Assembly (NCBI RefSeq): GCF_000020785.1
Contig: NC_011126.1
Location: 1,302,001-1,366,000, forward strand
Direction of reading: 5' to 3'
From: Hydrogenobaculum sp. Y04AAS1
GTDB lineage: Bacteria; Aquificota; Aquificia; Aquificales; Aquificaceae
DNA: 64,000 bases
Part shown: positions 17,298-26,327 of the stretch, in pieces
How the letters are laid out: the number at the start of each line of letters is the position of its first letter
Numbering within the stretch: the stretch's first letter is position 1
Made by a program: the position numbers and the translations under genes
The notes under the pieces: generated by a model
The model's database searches: none
What the model saw: only the letters and a program-made list of their open reading frames with translations
Told to the model about the DNA's origin: nothing

Positions 17298-20200
17298 TAA
17301 TAAGATATTAAACGATATATTTAAATACAAAAATATAGCTCTATGGTTTTTTCTGGCTTTTGCATTTATATTTTTTAGCTTAGGTTTAAATTTGTTTTAT
17401 ATAAACAAATACAAAGAAAACACTATCAAAGAAGCAAAAGTTGACTTAAGAAATAATCTATATACGTTAAAAAATCACATAATCAATGAAAATAGATTAG
17501 AGTATTACTTTATGCAAAATATCAAGTATATAATAAATAAATTTGGTATCGATAAAGCTATACATATTATTCAGAGGAACTTTGACAGCAAGAATAGATT
17601 GTTTTTTGTAATAGATAAAAATCTCAATCCCATCGGACATAGATATACACCAAATGAAATATCCATATATCAAAAAGCGCTTTCTAATAAAAGAATAAAA
17701 AACGCCGTTTATAACTGTGTTTTATCTAATAAATACTGTTTTACGACAGCTTTCAATGTGGGCGAAGATTACTTCATATTTACCATCTTACCCATAAACA
17801 AGACTTCATATCTTCTTCAAATACACAAACCTCCTCTTTACATATACGCTTCTTCTACAACAGGTTTTTCTTACGGGGTTTTGCTTCCAAACGGTGTCAT
17901 AAACGCTCATATACCTATTTTGTCTAAAAGCCAAATACACAAACCTCTTTATGATTTTATAACATCTTATAAAAACCTAGGTTTCGCCCTTGTAAGATAC
18001 AAATCTCCTATAGATGGTGAGCCAAAACTTGCAGCTATCACAAGACTTGATCTTGTGGCTGGTAAAGTTATATATCCTTATGTATCCGCTTCTCTTCCTT
18101 TTGTGTTAAAAGGTTATTACACCAATTTAAGAGCCGTCTTTTTGCCCTGGTTTATATTTGGCGTTATCATACTTGGTTTTATAGCTTTTATAATCAAGAA
18201 GACCAAAAATGAATATCTTTTGAATCAGGAAAGATACTTTTATGAGGTGTTGTTTGATAAATATTCTCTTCCGTTACTCCTTATAGACGAAGATGGAAAG
18301 ATTTTAAAGGTAAATGAACCAGCGTTAAAGCTGTACGGCTATTCTAAAGAAGAGATTAAAAATATGTATTTATATGAACTTGAAGGAGTGCCAAAAGAGG
18401 AATCGGAAAGGTTGTTAAGAAATATAATACATGGTGATTTAAAAAGTTTTGAATTTATTCATGTTGCTAAAAGCGGCAAAAAGATAAACGTAGAAGTTTA
18501 TGTAAACAAGCTAAGTATGGAAAATAAAACATACATCTTATATACCGTATTTGATATTTCTGAGAAAGTATTGTTGGCTAAACTTTTTGATATGTTAAAA
18601 GAGGTAAACACTATACTGATAAGTGTGGAACTAGAGAGCGAACTATTAAACGGCATAGCAGAGACCATTATAATGTTTGATTTTGACTGCGTTGAGATAT
18701 TTAAAGTAAAACAAAAAGACAATCTTGAACTTATGTTAAAATCTGGAACACCTATTGAAGATATCAGCTTAGAAGAGGAAAAAAGAGCTTTGCTTAGCAA
18801 ATCTATCACTTTACAATCTAAACCTACGTATTCTAAGGCATCTATACCAATACTTTCTCACAATGAAAATGAAGTTGTTTATATTATTAGCATATATAAA
18901 AAAGAATTTCAATTCTTTGATAATTATCATATTGTTAGCATACTTGAAGAGCTTGAGAAAGACATATCTTTTGCTCTGAAAAAAATCTTGGAAGAGCAAA
19001 ATAGCCTCATATTAAGAAAAGCCTTAGAAAACTCTAAAGGCTGGGTGCTTATAACGGATGAAGAAGGTTATATCCTATATGCAAATCAAATGGTATGTGA
19101 AATATCTTTGTACTCTTGCGAAGAGGTAATAGGTAGAAAACCAAATATATTTAAATCTGGTTATCACGATAACGATTTTTATAAAAGATTATGGCGGACA
19201 ATAAAATCTGGCGGTACTTTTGAAAGTATTTTCTACAATAAAAAGAAAAACGGAGAAATCTTTATTTTAGAGGAGTCTATTATTCCTGTCACATTAAAAG
19301 ACGGTACTATAAGATATATTACTATAGCAAAAGATATAACCCAAGAAGTAGAGCTTGAAAAAAAGCTAGAGCGTTTTAGTTTTATGGATTCTGCTACAGG
19401 TCTTTTAAATATAAACGGCTTTTCAAAAGCTATAAACGATAGATTGGAGTATTTAAAAAATCAATCTAAAAAGGGAGCTTTGATACTACTTGATATATAT
19501 GGATTTTCTATATTAAATCAAATATACGGTTTCAACAAAGCAGATGAAATTGTAAAAAAAGTAGCAAATATGCTAAAAGAGCTTTTAGAGCCAGAAGATG
19601 TTATAATCGCAAAAATCGGTCCAGATGAGTTTGGTATCTTTAAAGATATAGAGAAAGAAGAAGATTTATTTGCATTTGTTGATAAAATAAACGACATCTT
19701 TGCAAGTGGTATAGAGATAGAACTAGATAATTTTAGAAAACTAGATAAGCTGCATATAAATATGGGGATTTCCTTATACGATGAAGATGGTGATAGTTTT
19801 GAAAAGCTTTATGAAAGAGCTAGTTTAGCGCTACAAGAAGCTAAAAAGGACGGAGAAGGTAAATATAGGTTTTTCTCTAAAGATATAGATATAGTGGTGA
19901 AAAGATATGTGGAAGCTCAAGAGCTTGTAGAAAGAGCTCTGGACAAAGGGTTGTTTAAATTTTTCTATCAGCCTTACTTTGACATTAAGACAAAAGACTT
20001 TGTAGGTTTTGAAGCCCTCATAAGAATAATAGATGAAGATGGTAGTATAATATCTCCTTACAAGTTTATAGATTACCTCGAATCTTCTTCGTATTTTTTA
20101 AATAGATTTCAAGAGGTATTTTTAAAGATGGTTGAAAGCGATATGAATACGTTTATTTCAAAAGCTAAATCACATTTTAGCTCTGCTTTCAACATATCTG

Positions 20201-20658
20201 CAAACAGCTTCAAAGATGATATTTTCATGTCAAAGCTTATAGGCCTTTGTCATAAGTTTGAGGATAAGCTTGTAATAGAGATTACAGAAAGGATGTTGCT
20301 ATCAGATTTTGAAAAGGCAAAAGAAATCTTGAGAAATATAAGATCAGTTGGTAGTAAAGTTGCTTTGGATGACTTTGGCACTTATTACTCTTCCCTTTCC
20401 TATGTTAAAAATGTTGAGCTTGATATTATAAAGATAGATATATCTTTTATAAAGGATATAGTTTTTGATAAAAGAAGTTTGGCGGTGGTAAAAGCCATAA
20501 TAAATCTTGCCAAAGCATTAGACATTAAAACAATAGCAGAGGGTGTAGAAAAAGAAGAGCAGTATAACCTTCTTAAAGAGGCAGGTTGCGATATAGCTCA
20601 AGGGTATCTTTTTGCAAAACCTATGCCTATAGAAGAGGCTGTAAAATATATAATCTAA
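17290..20658 (+). CDS. Membrane sensor with PAS, degenerate GGDEF and EAL domains (c-di-GMP phosphodiesterase candidate)
   Basis: A 1122-residue signalling protein. Membrane helix 1 is at about 17-37, a periplasmic sensor region runs to about 270, and helix 2 is at about 278-297. A PAS domain (about 310-430), a linker or GAF-like region, a second PAS (about 580-695), GGDEF (about 700-860) and EAL (about 875-1122) follow. The GGDEF motif is GPDEF and no RxxD inhibitory site is present, so cyclase activity is doubtful. The EAL domain keeps FEALIR, NISANSF, EITERM, DDFGT and EGVE, so it is probably an active phosphodiesterase that breaks c-di-GMP. It ends overlapping the convergent peroxiredoxin gene. 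Confidence 0.93.
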   Translation: MNNNKILNDIFKYKNIALWFFLAFAFIFFSLGLNLFYINKYKENTIKEAKVDLRNNLYTLKNHIINENRLEYYFMQNIKYIINKFGIDKAIHIIQRNFDSKNRLFFVIDKNLNPIGHRYTPNEISIYQKALSNKRIKNAVYNCVLSNKYCFTTAFNVGEDYFIFTILPINKTSYLLQIHKPPLYIYASSTTGFSYGVLLPNGVINAHIPILSKSQIHKPLYDFITSYKNLGFALVRYKSPIDGEPKLAAITRLDLVAGKVIYPYVSASLPFVLKGYYTNLRAVFLPWFIFGVIILGFIAFIIKKTKNEYLLNQERYFYEVLFDKYSLPLLLIDEDGKILKVNEPALKLYGYSKEEIKNMYLYELEGVPKEESERLLRNIIHGDLKSFEFIHVAKSGKKINVEVYVNKLSMENKTYILYTVFDISEKVLLAKLFDMLKEVNTILISVELESELLNGIAETIIMFDFDCVEIFKVKQKDNLELMLKSGTPIEDISLEEEKRALLSKSITLQSKPTYSKASIPILSHNENEVVYIISIYKKEFQFFDNYHIVSILEELEKDISFALKKILEEQNSLILRKALENSKGWVLITDEEGYILYANQMVCEISLYSCEEVIGRKPNIFKSGYHDNDFYKRLWRTIKSGGTFESIFYNKKKNGEIFILEESIIPVTLKDGTIRYITIAKDITQEVELEKKLERFSFMDSATGLLNINGFSKAINDRLEYLKNQSKKGALILLDIYGFSILNQIYGFNKADEIVKKVANMLKELLEPEDVIIAKIGPDEFGIFKDIEKEEDLFAFVDKINDIFASGIEIELDNFRKLDKLHINMGISLYDEDGDSFEKLYERASLALQEAKKDGEGKYRFFSKDIDIVVKRYVEAQELVERALDKGLFKFFYQPYFDIKTKDFVGFEALIRIIDEDGSIISPYKFIDYLESSSYFLNRFQEVFLKMVESDMNTFISKAKSHFSSAFNISANSFKDDIFMSKLIGLCHKFEDKLVIEITERMLLSDFEKAKEILRNIRSVGSKVALDDFGTYYSSLSYVKNVELDIIKIDISFIKDIVFDKRSLAVVKAIINLAKALDIKTIAEGVEKEEQYNLLKEAGCDIAQGYLFAKPMPIEEAVKYII

Positions 20659-21122
20659 GTTTTTTGGCTTTTAAGATAATCTATAACTGTTTGAACATGC
20701 CCATCTACTTTTACATTTTTCCAAGTTTTTTCTATCTCGCCGTTTTCGTTTATTACAAACGTTGATCTTATAATGCCTTTTGTTACTTTGCCATACATCT
20801 TTTTCTCACCATAAGCTCCGTAGGACTCGGCCACCTTCTTATCTGGGTCTGATAATAGTATGAAGTTTAAACCGTATTTTTCTTTAAACTTTTTATGAGA
20901 AGCTATACTGTCTGGACTCACTCCTATCACTTCTATGCCCATTGCTTTTATGGGATTTAAATTTTCTTGAAATCCGCAAGCCTCTTTCGTGCATCCAGGC
21001 GTATCGTCTTTTGGATAAAAATAAAGCACTATCTTTTTACCTTTAAAATCCCTTAAACAAAACTCTTTTTCATTGCCCTTTTCATCGATACCTTGCAAGC
21101 AAAAATCTGGTGCTTTTTCCAT
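20655..21122 (-). CDS. bcp: Peroxiredoxin, Bcp/PrxQ type
   Basis: Thiol peroxidase that reduces hydrogen peroxide and organic peroxides. It has 155 residues. The peroxidatic C44 and resolving C49 are in DDTPGCTKEACGF, the PrxQ arrangement. FYPKDDTPGC and GVSPDS are family motifs. It lies ten bases downstream of mqnC on the same strand, and its stop overlaps that of the convergent c-di-GMP gene. Confidence 0.95.
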   Translation of the reverse strand: MEKAPDFCLQGIDEKGNEKEFCLRDFKGKKIVLYFYPKDDTPGCTKEACGFQENLNPIKAMGIEVIGVSPDSIASHKKFKEKYGLNFILLSDPDKKVAESYGAYGEKKMYGKVTKGIIRSTFVINENGEIEKTWKNVKVDGHVQTVIDYLKSQKT

Positions 21123-21132
21123 AATACCTCCT

Positions 21133-22191
21133 TTAGTTGTATATTTCTAATATATTGTAATACGTATCTCTTTTTGCCGGTATAAAACCTGCTTTTTTAA
21201 TATTTTTTATCATATCTTCAACAGCTGGTATCCTTACTTTAAATTCTGTGGAAGATATTACGTTTTCTTCAAGCATCACACTACCAAGGTCGTTGGCCCC
21301 ATAGTGAAGAGCTACGGTACCTATTTGCATGGTTTGGGTTACATGAGAGGCTTGTATATTCTTAAAGTTATCTAAAAACAACCTGCTTATTGCCAAAACC
21401 TTTAGATAATATACGCTTGAAGCTGGTTCTACGTAGTCAAGTTCAGTGTTGCCTTTTTGAAATGTCCAAGGTATAAAGGCTGTAAAACCACCGGTTTTAT
21501 CTTGCAAATCCCTTATAAGAGAAAGATGATTCAGTATATCCTCTATGGTTTCTATATGACCAAACATCATTGTAGCTGTAGTGCTCATTCCAAGCTCGTG
21601 GGCGCTTTTGTGCACCTCTATCCACTCCTCTGTAGTGCATTTGCCTTTACTTATAACAGATCTTACGTTTGGAGATAGTACCTCTGCACCACCACCGGGT
21701 ATTGATTTTAATCCTGCTTCTTTTAATTCTCTTATTACATCTTTTATACTCATCTTCTCAATCTTGGCAAGGTAAACTATCTCAGGAGCTGATAAAGAAT
21801 GTATATCTATATCTGGAAACTCTTGGTGTATTGAGCTTATAAGGTCTTTAAAATAATCAAAGCCAAGATCAGGATTTAATCCACCTTGCATAAGAAGTGT
21901 AGTCCCACCTCTTTCTTTTAGTTCTCTTACCTTTTTCAATATTTCGTCTTTCGGTAATACGTAAGCTTCTTCGTCTTTTGGTTTTCTATAAAAAGCACAA
22001 AACTTGCATGACGCTACACAGGCATTTGAATAATTTACGTTTCTATCTATGACAAATGTTACTATGTTGTCTTCATGAAACTCTCTTCTTTTTTTATCCG
22101 CTAAAAAACCAAGCGTATTTAAATCAAGTTCTTCAAAGAGCTCTTTGGTTGTTTGCTCGTCTATCCTTTTCCCAATATCCAAAATTTTCAT
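21133..22191 (-). CDS. mqnC: Cyclic dehypoxanthine futalosine synthase (radical SAM)
   Basis: Radical SAM enzyme of the futalosine route to menaquinone-type quinones; it cyclises dehypoxanthine futalosine. It has 352 residues. The cluster motif is CVASCKFCAFYR, and IPWTFQKGNTEL is the MqnC form (MqnE has a different block here). SIPGGGAEVLSPNVR is also family-typical. Aquificales use sulfur-modified menaquinones as the hydrogenase-linked quinone, so this gene fits the energy metabolism. Other mqn genes are not in the window. Confidence 0.93.
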   Translation of the reverse strand: MKILDIGKRIDEQTTKELFEELDLNTLGFLADKKRREFHEDNIVTFVIDRNVNYSNACVASCKFCAFYRKPKDEEAYVLPKDEILKKVRELKERGGTTLLMQGGLNPDLGFDYFKDLISSIHQEFPDIDIHSLSAPEIVYLAKIEKMSIKDVIRELKEAGLKSIPGGGAEVLSPNVRSVISKGKCTTEEWIEVHKSAHELGMSTTATMMFGHIETIEDILNHLSLIRDLQDKTGGFTAFIPWTFQKGNTELDYVEPASSVYYLKVLAISRLFLDNFKNIQASHVTQTMQIGTVALHYGANDLGSVMLEENVISSTEFKVRIPAVEDMIKNIKKAGFIPAKRDTYYNILEIYN

Positions 22192-22300
22192 ATTTTAAAT
22201 ATATTATCTTATCTTTTTTGTAAAGAAGATTTTTATCAGCTATTATTCATCCAATTTTCATGTAAAACTGTTATATTTTACATATTAAAAGGAGGTTTAT

Positions 22301-22642
22301 ATGCTGATATATATAGGTGTTTTGGCGCTTTTAGCAAACGTAAGCTTTGGTTTTACCCTCGGTGATGAGCTTCAAAATATAGGAAACACCATATCAAACC
22401 TTGGAAACGCGTTAAATGGCGGTGGCGCTTATTCAAATACTTATAATAATTACAACCAATGCAACGTACCACCTGGATGGCAAAGAGGTAGAAAAGTAGG
22501 TTTTGTAAACGGTATGCCACCTGGACTTGCTAAAAAGGGTTTGAGGGAAAACTGTCAACCAGCCAGCAATCCAATGGGAAACGAAAGATTTGAACATGGA
22601 TCTCATTCTGAAGTTGGTGGCCCACCTGGTAGAATGCGTTAA
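22301..22642 (+). CDS. Small secreted protein with PPG motifs, function unknown
   Basis: A 113-residue protein with a signal peptide-like start (MLIYIGVLALLANVSFGF) and a strong ribosome site, AAGGAGG, at 22289-22295. The mature part is rich in Asn, Gly and Pro. It has two cysteines (NQCNVPPG and LRENCQPA) that could form a disulfide, and repeated PPG motifs (VPPGWQRG, MPPGLAKKG, GPPGRMR). No domain is recognised. It is monocistronic and ends in a four-base overlap with the convergent nadE gene. Confidence 0.75.
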   Translation: MLIYIGVLALLANVSFGFTLGDELQNIGNTISNLGNALNGGGAYSNTYNNYNQCNVPPGWQRGRKVGFVNGMPPGLAKKGLRENCQPASNPMGNERFEHGSHSEVGGPPGRMR

Positions 22643-24330
22643 ATATTTTTATCTCTTACAATAGGGTACCTCCAGCCTATCCCGAAAGCTCTTTCGTGAA
22701 GTTTAGGCCCTATGGGGGCTTGTTTTCTTTTGTATTCGGCTTTTAAAAGCATATCATAAACTTTTTCTACAACTTCTCTGTCAAACTCTGTTATATCTTC
22801 TTTATCTTTATACTCTTCTATTAAAAGCCATAAAATTTTATCTAAAACATCGTAAGGTGGTAAAGTATCTTGGTCTTTTTGATTGGGCCTTAGTTCTGCC
22901 GAGGGTGGTTTATTTATTGTATTTTTTGGTATTATCTCTTTGTCTTTGTTGATAAAGTAAGCTATCTCGTAGACTTCTGTTTTATACAAATCTTTTATAG
23001 GTGAAAATCCACCTGCCATATCTCCATATATGGTTGTATAGCCCACTGCTGACTCTGATTTGTTTGAAGTAGATAGCACTATCCTATTTTCTTTGTTTGA
23101 TATGTAAAAAAGTATGTTTGCCCTGATTCTTGCTTGGAGGTTTTCATCGGCTATATCAAAGTTGTGGTAGGAAAATATTTGTTCGTAGGCAGTTCTTATG
23201 TTTTCTATTGGTATAACTTCAAGATCCACATCCAAATTTTCACAAAGGGCTTTTGCGTCTTTATAAGACTCTTCTTTGTTAAACACGGTTGGCATATAAA
23301 CAGCCTTTACACTCTCTTTTCCAAGGGCTAACACCGCTAGATAAAGCACCAAGGCAGAGTCTATCCCACCAGATAGCCCTAGTATCGCCTTAGAAAAACC
23401 CTGCTTTTTAAAATAATCTTTTATAGAAAGTGTTATCGCTTTTATTAGCTCTTCTTCCTTCGGAAGACTAAGATGTATAGTATTATCATATCTTTGATTT
23501 TTTGATATATTAATACTTATATTGGAGTTAATAGGTTTGCAAACCTCTTGCCATCTTAAATCTGTACGTCTTTTTGTAAAAACCTCTTTTATATCTAAGC
23601 TTACATGTAAAATATCTTCTTCAAAAGCTTTTGCCTTTGCTATTGTATCCCCCTTAGGACCGATGACAAGGCTCTCTCCATTGAAAACAAGCTCGTCGTT
23701 GGCTCCTACCAAGTTTACATAAACCAAAAAACAAAGGTTATCAGAAGCCCTTGCTTTTAAAAAATTTTCCTTAAAAGTCTGCTTTTTTAAAGCGTATGGA
23801 GAGGCATTTATATTTATAAGCACTTCTGCTCCTTTTAAAGCATCTTGTCTTTCTGTGCCATCTGGATACCATATGTCTTCACATATAGAAAAACCACACC
23901 TTATATCGTTTATATCTAAAAGAAGATCTTTTTCACCACTTTTAAAATATCTTTTTTCATCAAACACGTTGTAATTTGGTAAAAACCTTTTATCGTAAAA
24001 GCCCAATACCTCACCTTTAAACAAAACCCCTAAGGAATTGTAAACGGCTTTTTCCTCTCTTACAAAACCAACCACGATAACGCTGTCTATACTTTTTGAA
24101 TGTTCTTTTAGCTTTTCAAAGTAAAGTTTGTTTAAATCTAAAAACTTTGAACTATAGATAATATCCTGAGGCATATAACCACACAAAGATAGCTCTGGAA
24201 AAACTATTATATGTGAGTTTTTGGCTTTTGATATAAAATCACATGTCTTTTCAAGGTTTTTTTCAAAAGTCCCCACTGTGGTGTTTATCTGGCAAAGACT
24301 TACATTAAGAATTTTTGAGCTCATCTTCAA
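22639..24330 (-). CDS. nadE: Glutamine-dependent NAD+ synthetase
   Basis: Converts deamido-NAD to NAD using glutamine nitrogen. It has 563 residues. The N-terminal nitrilase-type glutaminase has catalytic Glu in VFPELSLCGY, Lys in FYDKRFLPNY and Cys in FSICEDIWYPDG. The C-terminal ammonia-dependent synthetase has the pyrophosphate-binding loop GLSGGIDSAL and the TIYGDMAGGFSPIKDL block. The start overlaps the preceding diguanylate cyclase gene by 26 bases, in a four-gene minus-strand chain with the thioredoxin-like gene and ftsA. Confidence 0.96.
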   Translation of the reverse strand: MKMSSKILNVSLCQINTTVGTFEKNLEKTCDFISKAKNSHIIVFPELSLCGYMPQDIIYSSKFLDLNKLYFEKLKEHSKSIDSVIVVGFVREEKAVYNSLGVLFKGEVLGFYDKRFLPNYNVFDEKRYFKSGEKDLLLDINDIRCGFSICEDIWYPDGTERQDALKGAEVLININASPYALKKQTFKENFLKARASDNLCFLVYVNLVGANDELVFNGESLVIGPKGDTIAKAKAFEEDILHVSLDIKEVFTKRRTDLRWQEVCKPINSNISINISKNQRYDNTIHLSLPKEEELIKAITLSIKDYFKKQGFSKAILGLSGGIDSALVLYLAVLALGKESVKAVYMPTVFNKEESYKDAKALCENLDVDLEVIPIENIRTAYEQIFSYHNFDIADENLQARIRANILFYISNKENRIVLSTSNKSESAVGYTTIYGDMAGGFSPIKDLYKTEVYEIAYFINKDKEIIPKNTINKPPSAELRPNQKDQDTLPPYDVLDKILWLLIEEYKDKEDITEFDREVVEKVYDMLLKAEYKRKQAPIGPKLHERAFGIGWRYPIVRDKNI

Positions 24331-25798
24331 TACCCTCTTTATATATTACAACTCTATTTTTTGTGGTTCGCTTTGCCACGTAAAGGGCTTCGTCCACTTT
24401 TTTAAGAGCGCTATCTATGCCATCTTCTTGTTGTATTTGGTAAATACCACCGCTACAGGTGCATTTTATCGTGGTTCCATTTAGCGTATGGGTGGAGTTT
24501 TCAAAGTTTTGCCTTATATTGTTTGCTACCCTAAACCCATTTTCTATATCCGTATTGTATAAGTACGCTGCAAACTCTTCTCCACCAAGCCTTGCTGGTA
24601 TATCCGATTTTCTTATAGAGCTTACTATAACGTTTGCAAAGTCTTTCAAAACAACATCTCCCATATCGTGCCCATAGGTATCGTTTACCTTTTTGAAGTT
24701 ATCTATATCATACATCACAATGCAGATTGGTACATTTGCTCTTTTAGCTTGTTCTATCGATATATTTATTTCTTCAAAAAAGAATCTTCTGTTGTAAATT
24801 CCTGTGAGTGCATCTTTGTAAGCCATATCTTGAAACTTCTCTTTATCTTTTTGAAGTTCGCTAACAAGTTTTTTTATCTCTATAGCCATCATATAAGTTA
24901 TTTTTTTCAGCTTAGAAATTTCATTTAGTTTTGATATATCTTTTTCTAGTATTGGATCTTTTTCAACTTCGTCTAAGTGAAGAAAATCCTTTTCTTTTAG
25001 TTTTAAAGCCACACTTAAGAGGTTGTTTATATCTTTTATAATCTGCGATACTATAAATATAATGATAATAAGAAGAATAGATGTAAATGTTATTCCATAT
25101 ATAGTTAGAACTAAAAATTGCCTATGTTCTTGTTTGTATATCCAAGATATGTTTTTTATAAGGTATACGTTGCCAAGTTCTATACCAGATACATTTATTA
25201 TGGGGATTTCCATTATAAGGTAATAATCTTCTCCTATGTTCTCCACCTTATAAGATATTATTTTTGATTTCTTAGAGTATAAAAATATGCTAAGGGCGTT
25301 GTTATCTTTATAAGAATCTACTATGTATTTTTTGGTAATGATCTTTCCGCCTACGTAGTTGTCCCAAAAGCTCTGTTGGTTATATAGTTTTTTTATAACC
25401 TTTGTATGAAGCACCACAACCCAGCTTATATTTTCTAACTTAGATAGGTAGTCAAGGGGCTTGTAAGCGTATATACCTATATAATCACAGGTGTCTCCTA
25501 TGTATTTATAAATACCTAAAGAGAGGTACTTCCCCAATATTACATCGGAATTATCTTGTTTGCAATAATCTGGGTTCTTAGCTTTTAATACAATATCTGA
25601 GGTAAAAATACCATTTTTTAGCATATCTTTGTACTCGTCCACTGCAGCTTTATATATTTTGTATGTATCGTAATACTCTTTCATGACTCTGGCGTCTATT
25701 TCTTTTTTTGTTATGACTTTGTTACCTATTACTACAGTTATATATGAAATCAGCGATATAACGCTTATGTACAAGGTGATTTTTCTAACGAGGCTCAT
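24305..25798 (-). CDS. Membrane-bound diguanylate cyclase (GGDEF)
   Basis: Makes c-di-GMP from GTP. It has 497 residues: an N-terminal membrane helix (about 7-27), a periplasmic sensor region, a second helix (about 232-258), a coiled linker, and a C-terminal GGDEF domain (about 330-490). The active-site motif is GGEEF within RLGGEEFAAYL. An inhibitory RxxD site (RKSD) lies five residues before it, so product inhibition is expected. It overlaps nadE downstream and the thioredoxin-like gene upstream. Confidence 0.94.
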   Translation of the reverse strand: MSLVRKITLYISVISLISYITVVIGNKVITKKEIDARVMKEYYDTYKIYKAAVDEYKDMLKNGIFTSDIVLKAKNPDYCKQDNSDVILGKYLSLGIYKYIGDTCDYIGIYAYKPLDYLSKLENISWVVVLHTKVIKKLYNQQSFWDNYVGGKIITKKYIVDSYKDNNALSIFLYSKKSKIISYKVENIGEDYYLIMEIPIINVSGIELGNVYLIKNISWIYKQEHRQFLVLTIYGITFTSILLIIIIFIVSQIIKDINNLLSVALKLKEKDFLHLDEVEKDPILEKDISKLNEISKLKKITYMMAIEIKKLVSELQKDKEKFQDMAYKDALTGIYNRRFFFEEINISIEQAKRANVPICIVMYDIDNFKKVNDTYGHDMGDVVLKDFANVIVSSIRKSDIPARLGGEEFAAYLYNTDIENGFRVANNIRQNFENSTHTLNGTTIKCTCSGGIYQIQQEDGIDSALKKVDEALYVAKRTTKNRVVIYKEGIEDELKNS

Positions 25799-26327
25799 TA
25801 AGGTTAAAGTATATGTTGGAAAGGTCTTGGTTTATAGTGTTGTATTCTCCGTATACAACTTTTATTATATTACCTTGAGGGTCTAAAAGATAAGAAGTCG
25901 GAAGACCTGTTATGTTGAACTTTGAACCAAGCCCAGGACTGTGTATTGCTATATCAAATGTATAGTGCTTGTCTTTTAAAAAAGACATTAAAGCGTTTTC
26001 GTTGTCATCCATGCTTATGGCAAGAATTCTAAATCCATAGGGGGAGAATTTTTGATAGGCTTGTTCAAACAAAGGTAGTTCTGCTTTACAAGGTGGACAC
26101 CAAGAAGCAAAGAAGTTCACCAACGTATAATGTCCTTTGAAGTTATTTATGTTTACCACCTTGTTTGCGGGCATACCATTTTCGTATACTAACCTTACGC
26201 TAAAATGAAGTATAGGGCTTGGTTTTTGATAAGATATCGCTTGAGCTGAATCGTTGTCGTAAAATCCGTAATAAGCTGCCACTATAAAAAGAACAAGTGC
26301 CAATATATATGCTATATTTTTCTTCAT
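25785..26327 (-). CDS. TlpA/ResA-like thioredoxin-fold protein
   Basis: Membrane-anchored, periplasm-facing thiol-disulfide protein of 180 residues. An N-terminal anchor lies at about 5-22. The active site is WCPPC in VNFFASWCPPCKAELPLF, with the cis-Pro region at ITGLPTSYLLDPQGNI. The family serves in cytochrome c maturation or in reducing periplasmic disulfides; the partner cannot be told here. It overlaps ftsA by four bases and the cyclase gene by 14. Confidence 0.92.
   Translation of the reverse strand: MKKNIAYILALVLFIVAAYYGFYDNDSAQAISYQKPSPILHFSVRLVYENGMPANKVVNINNFKGHYTLVNFFASWCPPCKAELPLFEQAYQKFSPYGFRILAISMDDNENALMSFLKDKHYTFDIAIHSPGLGSKFNITGLPTSYLLDPQGNIIKVVYGEYNTINQDLSNIYFNLNEPR

Noticed and set aside
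24366-24385. Possible copy of the 18-bp repeat (TTTGCCACG) in the diguanylate cyclase gene
   Set aside because: It matches over only six to seven bases and encodes the conserved ALYVAKR segment of GGDEF domains, so it is ordinary coding sequence.
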